A DNA stretch of 40,607 bases from Acidobacteriota bacterium (lineage in GTDB: Bacteria; Acidobacteriota; UBA890; WLXD01): positions 1 through 40,607 of the forward strand of contig JAJCXT010000009.1 of the NCBI GenBank assembly GCA_029263295.1, read 5' to 3'. Each line of letters starts with the position of its first letter. The first letter of the stretch is position 1. The translations under genes were made by a program, and so were the position numbers. Under the pieces are notes generated by a model, which made no database searches, had not been told where the DNA came from, and was given only the letters and a program-made list of their open reading frames with translations. Positions 25,614 through 34,203 of the stretch are shown here, in pieces.

Positions 25614-26175
25614 GGTCCGAGACTCCTTTCTTCAGTTCCTGGAGGGCGCGGTGCATGTGGCTGAGGACTGTCCCAAGAGGTTGGTGGAGGAGTTCGGCGA
25701 TCTCGCGGAAGCTCAACTCGCCATGCTGGCGCAGGAGGAACACCTCGCGGCGGTCCTCTGGCAGGGCGTCGAGAGCCGCTGAGACCTGTGCCAGACGCTG
25801 GCGCAACTCGATCGCGGCCGTCGCCGCCGGCTCGATGACGGGCTCGTGCACGGTGTCGATGGGGACATCGGCGAACACCGCGCGATGACGCACATGATCG
25901 CGACCGGCATCGTGCACCGTGTTGCGTGCGACGGCGAAAAGCCACGCGGAAAAACGTCCACGGTCCCGGTAGCGCGGCAGGCCGCGCCAACAGCGCAGGA
26001 GTGTCTCCTGGAGTAGGTCCTCGGCAAGGTCGCGGTTCGCCATGCTGCGGACCAGGAAACCGAACAGCCTGGTGCGATAGGGCGCAAGCAGTTCCGCGAA
26101 CGCGTCCTCGCTTCCCTGCGCAGCAGCCTGCACAAGCAGCTTCTCGGTCCTTGGTTTCGGGTCCAGGTCGATCAT
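25603..26175 (-). CDS. ECF RNA polymerase sigma factor
   Basis: 190 residues from the ATG at 26175; the open frame extends far upstream, but that part overlaps the beta-lactamase-like gene and is not sigma-like. Region 2 (about 25-90) shows AFAELLAPYRTRLFGFLVRS, DLAEDLLQETLLRCW and FSAWLFAVARN. Region 4 (about 130-183) shows LDALPEDRREVFLLRQHGEL, then SFREIAELLHQPLGTVLSHMHRA, the -35-binding helix-turn-helix. It lacks regions 1 and 3, as ECF factors do. It redirects RNA polymerase to a stress regulon when the anti-sigma factor encoded by the overlapping next gene lets go. The 34-bp gap from the upstream hydrolase suggests cotranscription. Confidence 0.93.
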   Translation of the reverse strand: MIDLDPKPRTEKLLVQAAAQGSEDAFAELLAPYRTRLFGFLVRSMANRDLAEDLLQETLLRCWRGLPRYRDRGRFSAWLFAVARNTVHDAGRDHVRHRAVFADVPIDTVHEPVIEPAATAAIELRQRLAQVSAALDALPEDRREVFLLRQHGELSFREIAELLHQPLGTVLSHMHRALQELKKGVSDHAN

Positions 26176-26209
26176 CCGTGTCCTGTCGGCGGAGGGCTTG
26201 CGGGCGCGG

Positions 26210-27955
26210 TCAGCGCGCCGGTGCTCGATCGAACCATAGTCCTCGTATCCATCCAGAAGTGATCGCGAATCCGGACACTTTACCGTCGGTGCCGCGCCTA
26301 AAGCGCAGCGCATGTGGGCGATTGTCGAAGGTGGCCACTGCGAGATCTTGCGTGACCGGTTGCAGTGCGGCGCGCTCGCCGTTCGCCAGTTCCAGGTGGA
26401 GCTCTTCGCGCGACGAGTCGATGCGGTAGCGGGCATCGAGTTCGTCGCTGACAAAGACCCCGACATAGCCCGCGGGGTCGAATTCCTCGGGGTCGACGCG
26501 CTGGTACTCTTGATACCTGATCGTCTGGAAGTTGCCGACGCGCAGGGTAAGCGCCCGGTCGCCGGCCGCGTCGCGCTCGAAGTCCAAGGTGATGCGGATG
26601 CCGAAACCAGGCATCAGGAAGCTGTCGGGGCTGACCGGCTCCAGAGCGCTGTCCGTGCGGTCACGCCCGTAGTACAGCACGCCATCTTCGACGTAGATGC
26701 GGCGCGTATGTCCTTCGGTCTCGGCCCAGTAGTCGCCCGCCCAGGCATCGAGTTGGCTGGCTTCCAGGGCGATCGGCCCCGGCACCGTATCGGGGGAGGT
26801 GCGAGCAGTCTCCGCTAGGGGCTCCGTCGGCACCTCGGGCAGGAGCGTGTCGAGGACGGCGTTGCTCAGAGCGGTGGCATTGGCGTTGTCAGCGTTGCAC
26901 AGTACCGCCACCGCGATGCCGTGCTCTGGCGCCGCTACCAGGCGCGTGCGAAAGCCCTTGAAGCTCCCGGTGTGGCCGACGACTCGCGTGCCGCGGAATG
27001 CCCCGACGCGGTGCCCCATGCCGTAGTCGAGTTCGGTGCCGTCGGCAAGGCGGCCACGCCGCACCAACTCTGCGAGGGTTTCCGGTCGCAGGACCGCGCT
27101 CGCCATCAAGTTGCGTCCCCAGGCGGTGAGGTCGGCTGCGGTTGATAGCAGCCCGCCGTCGCCCACGACATCGAACTCCTTGACGTAGCGACGAAGCTCT
27201 GTTTCGGCTACCTCGTAGCTCGCTACGCGCCCCTCGGCCACCCGGCGATGATCGTTCTCGAAGCGCGAGCTGGCCATCCCGAGCGGCGTGAAGATCTCCT
27301 CTTGGGTGAAGTCCAAGAACGACTTGCCGCTGAGCCGTTCCACCAGTTCTACCAGCAGTACGTAGTTGGAGTTGCTGTAGTCGTGAAGGGTGCCCGGAGC
27401 GAATTGCAGGCTGTGTTGGCGGGCGAGCATGCGAAGTACCTGCGCATTGTCGAGGTAGTCGAGCTCATGGCTGCCCGCGAGCCTTAGCAGGCCGAAGTAG
27501 TCACGGACTCCGCTCGTGTGCTGAGCCAGCTGACGTACGGTGATGGCCTGATCGACGCGCCCCAACTGGGGCAAGTGGCGGCGGGCATCATCGTCCCAGC
27601 TGAGCAGCCCGCGTTCGACCAGGAGCGCGGCACTTGCGGCGGTGAATTGCTTCGCCACCGACGCTACGTAGAAGACCGAGTCGGGTCGCAGCGGCTCGCC
27701 GTACTCGAGGTTGGCCATGCCGTAGCCGTCCTCGAAGATCACGCCTTGGCGATCGGAGATGGCGCACACGCAACCGGGTCGATCGGAACGGTTCCAGTCT
27801 TCGAAGATCGCCGCGATGGCTTCCGTATCGATTCGGTCGGCCAGATCGCGCGGTGGCTCGAAGGCGGATGATCCGTGAAGTTCGGGTGCCATGGTGGTGG
27901 CCGCGAGCAAGAGGGCGGTCGCGCCAATGGACGCCAGAGTTGGCTGAATCCGCAT
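26210..27955 (-). CDS. Exported serine beta-lactamase-like hydrolase (class C / S12 family)
   Basis: 581 residues from the ATG at 27955, chosen because AAGGAG lies 7 nt upstream and a signal peptide follows (MRIQPTLASIGATALLLAA). The active-site motifs of the class C/S12 superfamily are present: Ser99-x2-Lys102 (SVAK), Tyr193-Ser-Asn195 and His328-Thr-Gly330. After about residue 400 an extra beta-rich C-terminal domain occurs, as in esterase/D-aminopeptidase-type members, rather than in true resistance enzymes. It may cleave or transfer D-amino-acid peptides or esters in the periplasm; drug hydrolysis cannot be inferred. It is upstream of, and probably cotranscribed with, the sigma/anti-sigma pair. 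Confidence 0.88.
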   Translation of the reverse strand: MRIQPTLASIGATALLLAATTMAPELHGSSAFEPPRDLADRIDTEAIAAIFEDWNRSDRPGCVCAISDRQGVIFEDGYGMANLEYGEPLRPDSVFYVASVAKQFTAASAALLVERGLLSWDDDARRHLPQLGRVDQAITVRQLAQHTSGVRDYFGLLRLAGSHELDYLDNAQVLRMLARQHSLQFAPGTLHDYSNSNYVLLVELVERLSGKSFLDFTQEEIFTPLGMASSRFENDHRRVAEGRVASYEVAETELRRYVKEFDVVGDGGLLSTAADLTAWGRNLMASAVLRPETLAELVRRGRLADGTELDYGMGHRVGAFRGTRVVGHTGSFKGFRTRLVAAPEHGIAVAVLCNADNANATALSNAVLDTLLPEVPTEPLAETARTSPDTVPGPIALEASQLDAWAGDYWAETEGHTRRIYVEDGVLYYGRDRTDSALEPVSPDSFLMPGFGIRITLDFERDAAGDRALTLRVGNFQTIRYQEYQRVDPEEFDPAGYVGVFVSDELDARYRIDSSREELHLELANGERAALQPVTQDLAVATFDNRPHALRFRRGTDGKVSGFAITSGWIRGLWFDRAPAR

Positions 27956-28312
27956 CGTCGTTTCTCCTTGAGGTGCTGAGCAAGATCCGGCCGGCTCCCA
28001 CCAACGTGGCGGCAAGCCGACACAAGTAGAAACGGTCCCCGGAAGGCGTTATTGCGCGGCAGCGCAATTTCTCTGACATCGCCGAGATGCCCGGCGGGAC
28101 GCGCCGCGCGTGAGAGCTGGCTCACAGTGGTGAGTGTCGATCTTCGGAAAAGAGCGTCCGCTGTGGTTATTACGATCAGGTCAGCGTTCCCCGGCGCTCG
28201 AGACCAATGTCGATCATCGGTAGTCGACGGCAGTGCTTATCGCCGGACGCGCAGACCACCGGTCTGGTGTCGGGGTGGTGTTGCGGTCGGCCGCCCCGAA
28301 CCGGGTCAAGTC
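27956..28312. other. Divergent intergenic region (hydrolase / ADOP)
   Basis: 357 bp between divergent genes. It holds the Shine-Dalgarno of the hydrolase (AAGGAG, - strand, about 27963-27968), the dyad at 28051-28068 and a second short dyad CTCAC/GTGAG near 28122-28135. The + frame is open from 28052, but the residues before 28313 are Arg/Ser-rich and do not resemble the permease family, so I treat them as non-coding. No PadR gene or RNA gene is seen. Confidence 0.55.
28051..28068. promoter_or_regulatory. Inverted repeat, possible operator
   Basis: ATTGCGC and GCGCAAT (7 bp each) flank a GGCA spacer, about 95 bp upstream of the hydrolase start and 245 bp upstream of the ADOP start. A perfect dyad in a divergent promoter region is a plausible repressor site; the binding protein is unknown. 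Confidence 0.35.
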
Positions 28313-30748
28313 ATGCTCCTAGACCTCAAGTACGGACTGCGGCTGCTGTTCAAGACGCCGGTGGTGACTGCCGCCGCGGTCCTCACCCTGGCGCTCGGAA
28401 TCGGCGCCAATGCAGCCGTTTTCAGCGTTGTCGAAGCTACCTTCCTGCGCGCGTTGCCGTTTCCTGACTCCGGCCGCATGGTGCAGGTGGAGAGGCGCTT
28501 CCCGACCGACGTGGCACCCAACACATCAGTCCCCCAGTACGTCTTCTGGCGCGATCATTCCGACGTCTTCGAGACCCTCTGCGCCTATGATTGGCTCGAG
28601 TTGGGGTTCAACCTCACCGAGCACGGCGATCCGCTACGTTTGGCCGGCACCCGTGTCACTGCCAGCTTCTTCGATACGTTCGCCGTCCGTCCGGCGCTAG
28701 GCCGGACCTTCAACGAGCAGGAGGACCAGCCCTCGGGGCCGCTGGCCGTGATCCTGTCGGACGGCCTATGGAAAGAGCTGTTCGCTTCGGATCGCGACGC
28801 GCTCGGGGAGTCGCTGCGGCTTAACGGCCAGCCGCACGAGATCATCGGAGTGATGCCGCCCGGATTCCGTTACCCGGCGACGGCCCAGCTGTGGGTGCCA
28901 TTGCAGCCGGACTCGAGCAGTACGGACCGACAGGCGTACCTGCAGGTTACGGGCAAACTGCGCGCGGGGATCACGTCGGAGCAGGCGATGGCCGAGGTTA
29001 CGGCCGCCAACGACGAGTATCTGAGCATTGTCGGCACCGTCGCTGACGGGGAGTTGGTGTCGCTGCGACCGCCTCAGACGATGCTCTTCGGCGAGTTGCG
29101 TTCGACGCTGCTGATAGTGACTGCGGTCGCAGCATTCGTGCTGCTGATTGCCTGCGGCAATGTAGCCAGTCTGCAGCTGGCTCGTGGCGCCGAGCGAACC
29201 CAGGAGATTGCCCTCCGCCGCAGCGTCGGAGCTCCGGCGGCACGCATCGTGCGTCAGTTGCTCACTGAGAGTCTGCTGTTAGCGGCGCTCGGCGGAACGG
29301 CTGGACTGCTGCTGGCGCTGGGCGGCCTGCGACTGGTGGTGGATCTCATCCCTGCCTCGAGCCGCCCGCTGGCCGCCGTCGGGCTGAATGTTCCCGTGCT
29401 GTTGTTCGCCGCTCTGGTAACTGTCGGGGTGGGGACCGCGGTCGGGTTGCTTCCTGCGCTGCGCGCACGGCGGACGAGCGCGGCGAGTCAGCTCAACGAC
29501 TCCACCAGCCGCATCGTGGCCGGAGGCAGGCTACGGCAAGTGGTCGTTGGAACTCAGATCGCCTTGACGGTCGTCGCGCTCATCGGCGCGGGTTTGTTCA
29601 TCCGCAGTTTCCTGTTGCTGGTCAACCGCGACGTCGGCCTGACGGCGGAAGGAGTGCTAACTGCGCACTTGCCGATGGCCGCAGCCACCTATGACGGGCC
29701 CGAAGACTGGCAGGGGCTGTCCGATAGATTGGTGGAGGTGATCGCAGCGCTCCCGGGAGTGGAGGCGACGGCCGCGGCGACCAATCTGCCCATGGCGAGA
29801 GCGCCCGGCATGACCTTCGTCATCGAGGGCGCCCCGGCCCCTGCAACTGATGAGGACGTTCCCGCTGCGCACTACAGACCGGGCACGTCCGCGTACTTCG
29901 CGACGTTCGGCATTGACATCCTGCGTGGGCGTGAGTTCGATGATGGCGATCGATTCGGCAGCGCGGCTGTGGTGATCATCAACGAGCGAGCGGCCGATCT
30001 TTATTGGCCCGGGCAAGACGCGCTAGGTGCTCAGATCACGATCGGCCCACCGGTGTTTCCCCCGCCATTTCATGATCCCAGCCCACGCACCGTCGTCGGT
30101 GTTGTGGCGAATGTCCTCGAAGAGGGACTCGACAGCGTTCCGGAGCCCGTGCTCTACGTCCCGCTCGGACAGGTGCCGGCCGGGCTGATGCGCCGATACG
30201 TGAGTCTGCTGCCGCTGGCGCTCGCGATCAGAACGACGGGCCCCCCCGAGCAGTTCCTGCCGGCTCTGCGCCGGTCGGTGCTGGCGCACGACCCGAACCA
30301 GCCACTGATGGCAATCGACACTCTGGAGGACTACCTTCGGGGGACAGTGGCCGATCGCGAGGCGATCATGCGACTGCTGGTCGTGTTCGGCATTCTGGCG
30401 TTGTTCCTTGCCATGATCGGTGTTTACGGGGTGGCGAGCTACACGGTGCAGCAGCGCACCCGCGAGATAGGCGTACGTGTCGCTCTCGGTGCGGGTAGCG
30501 CCCATATTCGTAAGCTGGTTCTCGGGCAGGGCCTCGTCGCGATATCGATCGGGGTCGCAGGGGGGACCCTGGCGGCGCTTGCTCTCGGTGACCTGGCCGC
30601 GAGCCTTGTGTTCGGGGTCGGCACGCGAGATCCGCTGATCCTGGTCGCGGTGCCTACGCTGATGTTGGGCGTGGCCGCCGCAGCCATGCTGATCCCCGTC
30701 GCCCGTGCCCTCCGGGTCGATCCCGTCCGGGTGCTGCGGGGCGGGTAG
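28313..30748 (+). CDS. ADOP-type MacB/FtsX permease (without prefix)
   Basis: 811 residues from the ATG at 28313, where the family's usual start MLLDLKYGLRLLFKTPVVT begins. It has two MacB/FtsX units: helix about 20-42 followed by FLRALPFPDSGRM, core about 45-265 and FtsX helices about 270-395; then helix about 415-430, core about 435-670 and FtsX helices about 685-805, ending Ala-Leu-Arg-Val-Asp-Pro-Val-Arg-Val-Leu-Arg-Gly-Gly. The characteristic phrase YTVQQRTREIGVRVALGAG is present. No ATPase and no PadR lie beside it, unlike the other two ADOPs here, and it lacks their 85-95-residue N-terminal prefix. The function is unknown (envelope transport or mechanotransmission by analogy to MacB). 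Confidence 0.88.
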   Translation: MLLDLKYGLRLLFKTPVVTAAAVLTLALGIGANAAVFSVVEATFLRALPFPDSGRMVQVERRFPTDVAPNTSVPQYVFWRDHSDVFETLCAYDWLELGFNLTEHGDPLRLAGTRVTASFFDTFAVRPALGRTFNEQEDQPSGPLAVILSDGLWKELFASDRDALGESLRLNGQPHEIIGVMPPGFRYPATAQLWVPLQPDSSSTDRQAYLQVTGKLRAGITSEQAMAEVTAANDEYLSIVGTVADGELVSLRPPQTMLFGELRSTLLIVTAVAAFVLLIACGNVASLQLARGAERTQEIALRRSVGAPAARIVRQLLTESLLLAALGGTAGLLLALGGLRLVVDLIPASSRPLAAVGLNVPVLLFAALVTVGVGTAVGLLPALRARRTSAASQLNDSTSRIVAGGRLRQVVVGTQIALTVVALIGAGLFIRSFLLLVNRDVGLTAEGVLTAHLPMAAATYDGPEDWQGLSDRLVEVIAALPGVEATAAATNLPMARAPGMTFVIEGAPAPATDEDVPAAHYRPGTSAYFATFGIDILRGREFDDGDRFGSAAVVIINERAADLYWPGQDALGAQITIGPPVFPPPFHDPSPRTVVGVVANVLEEGLDSVPEPVLYVPLGQVPAGLMRRYVSLLPLALAIRTTGPPEQFLPALRRSVLAHDPNQPLMAIDTLEDYLRGTVADREAIMRLLVVFGILALFLAMIGVYGVASYTVQQRTREIGVRVALGAGSAHIRKLVLGQGLVAISIGVAGGTLAALALGDLAASLVFGVGTRDPLILVAVPTLMLGVAAAAMLIPVARALRVDPVRVLRGG

Positions 30749-30851
30749 CCGCCTGTCGCAGACGAGACGCTTACGCGGTGGCTATGTAAGATGCTGTGGA
30801 TATCCGCTCTACGTAGCTTCGGTCGCACCGCGCCCGGCCAGGACACATCTC

Positions 30852-33632
30852 ATGTTTCGAATCCTTGCGACGCTCGCCCTTGCGGTCGGTTTGTTGGCCG
30901 GTCAACAGGCGGTGTTCGATCAGGCAGACCTCGACCGCACCGAGGATCTCTCCGAATCGTTGGCCAACGACCTGCTGCGTTTGTCGGTGGCCACCCGTGA
31001 CCGTGACGCGGTAGGAATCGCGCCGCATTGGGCCGATGAGGTCGAGATCACCGGTTTCTTCGACGGGCCCTCCGAGACGCAGGAGCTGCACGACTGGCTG
31101 GGGACGCACTCGTGGGGGACCGGCGGAGCGGAGCGCGTGACGCGCACCGCGTTGATGCAGCGATTCGCCACTTTGCTCGACCACTTCGATTCGATCGACG
31201 ACGCGCGCTTCAAGGTGAAGCGCGCCCAGTTCGTAGAGGGCGACGACCGCGGGACGGCGCGCATCCAGTTCAAGATCGTCGGGCGCGACCGTGAGGGGCA
31301 GCGCGAGTGGCTAGTGTCCTGGGCGGAGGTCGAAGCCGAGCGCGTGAGCGAGGAGGACTGGCAGATCGTCAGTTTCGCGGTGGAGTCGGCGCAGTCCAAG
31401 GTCGCGGCTCGCGACCTGTTCGACGAGGTTGCGGTGCCGGCCGGTGTAGGGACCACGTTCCCGGACTTCGGCAAGGCGCCGAACGACTCGGTCGTTGCCC
31501 ATGGCGCTGCGGTTGCCGATATCAACAATGACGGACTCATGGACGTGCTCGCTACTGGCGTCGAGGGCAATGCCCTCTACCTGAACGAGGGTGACGGCAC
31601 GTTCCGCGACATTTCCGAGGAGACGCTCGTAGGTCTGACTCCAACGGCGAGCGGCGCGGTGTTCTTCGATGCGGACAACGACGGCGATCAGGATCTCTTT
31701 CTCTCCGCGGTCGGTGCGCAGATGTTCCTCGAGAATCGACTGGTCCCGGATGGCTCGCTGGCATTCATGGATATTTCGCCAACCGCTGGCGTCGCACGGA
31801 CGGCGATCGGCTTCAGCCCGGCCGTGGCCGACGTCAACGGCGACGGGCTTCTCGATGTCTACGTCACCGGCTACAACCAGTACGGGATCGTGATGCCGGA
31901 CTCCTGGCACGATGCCCGCAACGGGACGGCCAACCTCCTGTTCCTGAATCTCGGAGGCCTCGAGTTCCGTGAGGCGGGTGCGGAGTGGGGCGTGCGCGAT
32001 CCCCGCTGGGGCTACGCCGCGGCGTTCGCCGACGTCGACGGTGACGCTGATCCCGATCTGTACGTCGCCAACGACTTCGGCCAGAACGCCCTGTACGAGA
32101 ACGTCGGTGGCCGCTTCGTCGACATTGCCGACGAACGCGGGGTCCTGGATCCGGGCAACGGCATGGGCGTGTCGTTCGGTGACTTCCAGAACGACGGACA
32201 CCTCGATCTGCATGTCACGAACATGTCCTCCACCGCTGGCAACCGCATTCTCGCGCGGCTCTTTCCCGAGCAGGACAGTGGCGACCCGCTGCTGCGCAAG
32301 CTGGCCTCGGGCAACACGATGTTTCTGGGAGATGGCGACGGTAATTTTTCCGACATCACCCAGGATCTCGGTGGCATTGGCGCCGGCTGGGCCTGGGGCG
32401 GGGGATTCCTCGACTTCGACAATGACGGATGGGAGGACGTCTACGCCCCGAACGGCTTCATCTCGGGCAAGACGATGAACGACACATGAAGCGTGTTCTG
32501 GCGCCACGTGGTGGCTGCCCAGGCTGAAGCGGAGGAGACGGGTAACTCCGAGTACCAGAACAACCACATGTCGATGATCTTCCAGGAAGGTCTGTCGTTC
32601 AGTGGTTACGAGCGCGACTACCTGGGCATGAACGTCGGTGGCACCGAGCTCATCGATGTCTCAGGCGTATCGGGCCTGGACGCGATCGGCGACGGCCGCG
32701 GCGCCGCGCTGGCCGACTTCGATAACGATGGTGATCTCGACATCTTTCTGGTGTCCTTCCAGCGCAATGCCCACGAGTTGTTCCGCAACAACATCGGCAG
32801 CGACCACGGCTTCGTTCGTGTGGCGCTGGAGGGCACCGAGAGCGGACGCGACGGCTTTGGCGCAATCGTTCGCGCGGGCACGGCGAACGGAGTGGTCACC
32901 AAACTCAAGTCGGCCGGTTCGGGCTTTCTGGCACAGAATGACCCCCGCCTGTTGATCGGGCTCGGAGCGGCCGCGCAGGCGGACTGGATCGAAGTGTCGT
33001 GGCCGAGCGGGGTGGTTCAGCGAGTCGACGGGCTCGACGGGGCGGCCGGGATTCCCGCCGGCGTCTCCGTGCTCATCCGCGAGGGCGGCACTGTGACGCG
33101 GGTAGATGAACAGACATTCGCGCTGGCGGATCCGCTGAGCAGCGAAGAGCGCACGTTCGCCGGCCTGACGTTCGGTCGCGGTGACGTGTTCCCGGACCTG
33201 GGCCTGCTCGATCGCGACCAAGTACCTGATGGCGTCGAGCTTCCTGGCTCCGCGGCGACGACCGTGCACGAACTGCTGCGGCCAGGCCGCCGGACCCTAC
33301 TCAACATCTGGGCAACCTGGTGTGTTCCTTGCCGGCGCGAGATGCCGCAACTCGAGCAACTGAGTGGGCCGTTGGCAAAGGCCGGTGTTGACCTGATCGG
33401 CATCAGCATCGATACCGACACGGCGGCGCGTGTCGTGCCGTTCCTCAGCGATATGGGCACGACGTACCCGGTACATGTGAGCAACGACTTGCGCATTCCC
33501 GGACTCTACGAGGGCGATGCGATCACGGTACCGCTGTCGGTCCTGCTCGACGACCAGGGTCGCGTGCTGCAGGTGATCGGCGGCTGGTCGGTGGAAACCG
33601 CCGAGCAGTTCCACGAGTTGACGCAGCGCTAG
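30852..33632 (+). CDS. Candidate selenoprotein: exported CRTAC1/FG-GAP-ASPIC/UnbV protein fused to a TlpA-like thioredoxin (in-frame TGA)
   Basis: A single frame of 926 codons if the TGA at 32487-32489 (codon 546) is read through. Order: signal peptide (MFRILATLALAVGLLAG); NTF2-like region (about 25-190); six FG-GAP/VCBS calcium-loop repeats (DINNDG, DADNDG, DVNGDG, DVDGDA, DFQNDG, DFDNDG); the phrase NGFISG-KTMNDT, then TGA, then SVFWRHVV; a seventh repeat (DFDNDG); an ASPIC/UnbV domain (about 650-745, with RDGFGAIVRAG and SGFLAQNDPRLLIGLG); and a TlpA-like domain (about 790-926) with Cys824-Val-Pro-Cys827. Frame, repeats and codon use continue unbroken across the TGA. A SECIS-like stem-loop follows, and selA lies 3.7 kb downstream. 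From memory, relatives often carry Cys in the segment before F-[FY]-W-R; I could not check this. Alternatives are a recent nonsense mutation, a sequencing error, or reinitiation at GTG 32493. Confidence 0.75.
32487..32489 (+). other. In-frame TGA, possible selenocysteine codon
   Basis: TGA lies in phase with both the upstream (30852) and downstream (to 33632) coding sequence, between codons for Thr and Ser. No other stop occurs in that frame over 2.8 kb. The position is just after the sixth FG-GAP repeat, at the join to the conserved Phe-Trp-Arg segment. Confidence 0.65.
32500..32519 (+). promoter_or_regulatory. Bacterial SECIS-like stem-loop
   Basis: GGCGCCAC (32500-32507) pairs with GTGGC (32511-32515) and GCC (32517-32519), giving 8 bp with a single bulged T at 32516 and a GTG loop (32508-32510). 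An alternative outer pairing CTGG/CCAG (32498-32501; 32519-32522) could replace the lower pairs. The loop begins with G and lies 18 nt after the TGA, within the range known for SelB-binding bacterial SECIS elements, whose apical loops carry a G and U. Confidence 0.6.
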
Positions 33633-33770
33633 CAGCGCCGGGCTGCGATCGACCTCACGCTCGAGTTTGAGCGGAGATCTGCGCCCGGAACCGGCATTGC
33701 TGGCAGCCAGACTCCGATCCCCTCCCCCAAAAAAACGCCCCGACCCCCCTCCCAAGTCCAGGCGACTCGA

Positions 33771-33820
33771 TATAAGGTCATGTATATACTTAGTTATATA
33801 TAGTTTTTGTATGAGTACTC
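33771..33820 (+). promoter_or_regulatory. AT-rich promoter/operator region of the second padR-ADOP pair
   Basis: A sharp AT-rich island in GC-rich DNA. It contains TATAAG (33771-33776), GTATATAC (33782-33789), the dyad TATATA-N6-TATATA (33783-33800) and the palindrome GAGTACTC (33813-33820). It sits 50-100 bp before the padR start at 33871. PadR proteins usually bind AT-rich dyads in their own promoters, so autoregulation is likely. Exact -35/-10 boxes cannot be assigned with confidence. Confidence 0.5.
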
Positions 33821-33870
33821 GTCGACGGCTCGGTTACTCTCGGCCATGGACAGCAAGGAGCGAAGACGAC

Positions 33871-34203
33871 GTGTCCGACTCTCTCTCTCTGAACTCCGCG
33901 CAACTCCACATCCTGCTCGCGCTGCTTGATCGACCGCGACACGGTTACGCGATCATGGTCGACGTTCTGGAAAGCACGGGTGGCACCACGCGCCTCTGGC
34001 CCGCCACTCTCTACAACACGCTCAAGAAGCTCGCCGACGCAGAACTGATAATCCAGGTCGACGATCCCGACGGCAGCGACGATGCTCGGCGCCGGGCGTA
34101 TGCGCTGACCGACCTCGGGACGCGGGCGCTTGATCAGGAAGCCGACCGGATGCAGAGGCTGGTGGATGCGGTCCGGGCGAAGCGTACCGAGGCGCGGTCT
34201 TGA
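33871..34203 (+). CDS. PadR-family transcriptional repressor (ADOP partner)
   Basis: 110 residues from GTG at 33871, supported by AAGGAG 10 nt upstream and by the usual PadR start (SDSLSLNSAQLHILLALL). An ATG at 33811 is in frame but lies within the AT-rich promoter island. Motifs: HGYAIMVDVLESTGG, LWPATLYNTLKKLADAELI, ARRRAYALTDLGTRALDQE, making winged helix plus C-terminal dimer helix. The stop overlaps the next start (TTGA, 34200-34203), so it is coupled to the ADOP gene. It resembles the repressor at 9800 in fold and gene order, but their sequences are only distantly alike. Confidence 0.9.
   Translation: MSDSLSLNSAQLHILLALLDRPRHGYAIMVDVLESTGGTTRLWPATLYNTLKKLADAELIIQVDDPDGSDDARRRAYALTDLGTRALDQEADRMQRLVDAVRAKRTEARS

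Noticed and set aside
25614-26466. Long upstream extension of the ECF sigma factor frame
   Set aside because: The part upstream of 26175 is the antisense-like shadow of the hydrolase's 3' end; the sigma fold begins right after the ATG at 26175.
28052-28312. N-terminal extension of the second ADOP gene
   Set aside because: The residues are Arg/Ser-rich and unlike the permease family, which starts at MLLDLKYGLRLL (28313).
32493-33632. A separate gene beginning at GTG 32493
   Set aside because: It lacks a Shine-Dalgarno and a natural N-terminus, begins in the middle of a conserved FG-GAP/ASPIC segment, and is in the same frame as the upstream half. Reinitiation after the TGA is kept only as an alternative.
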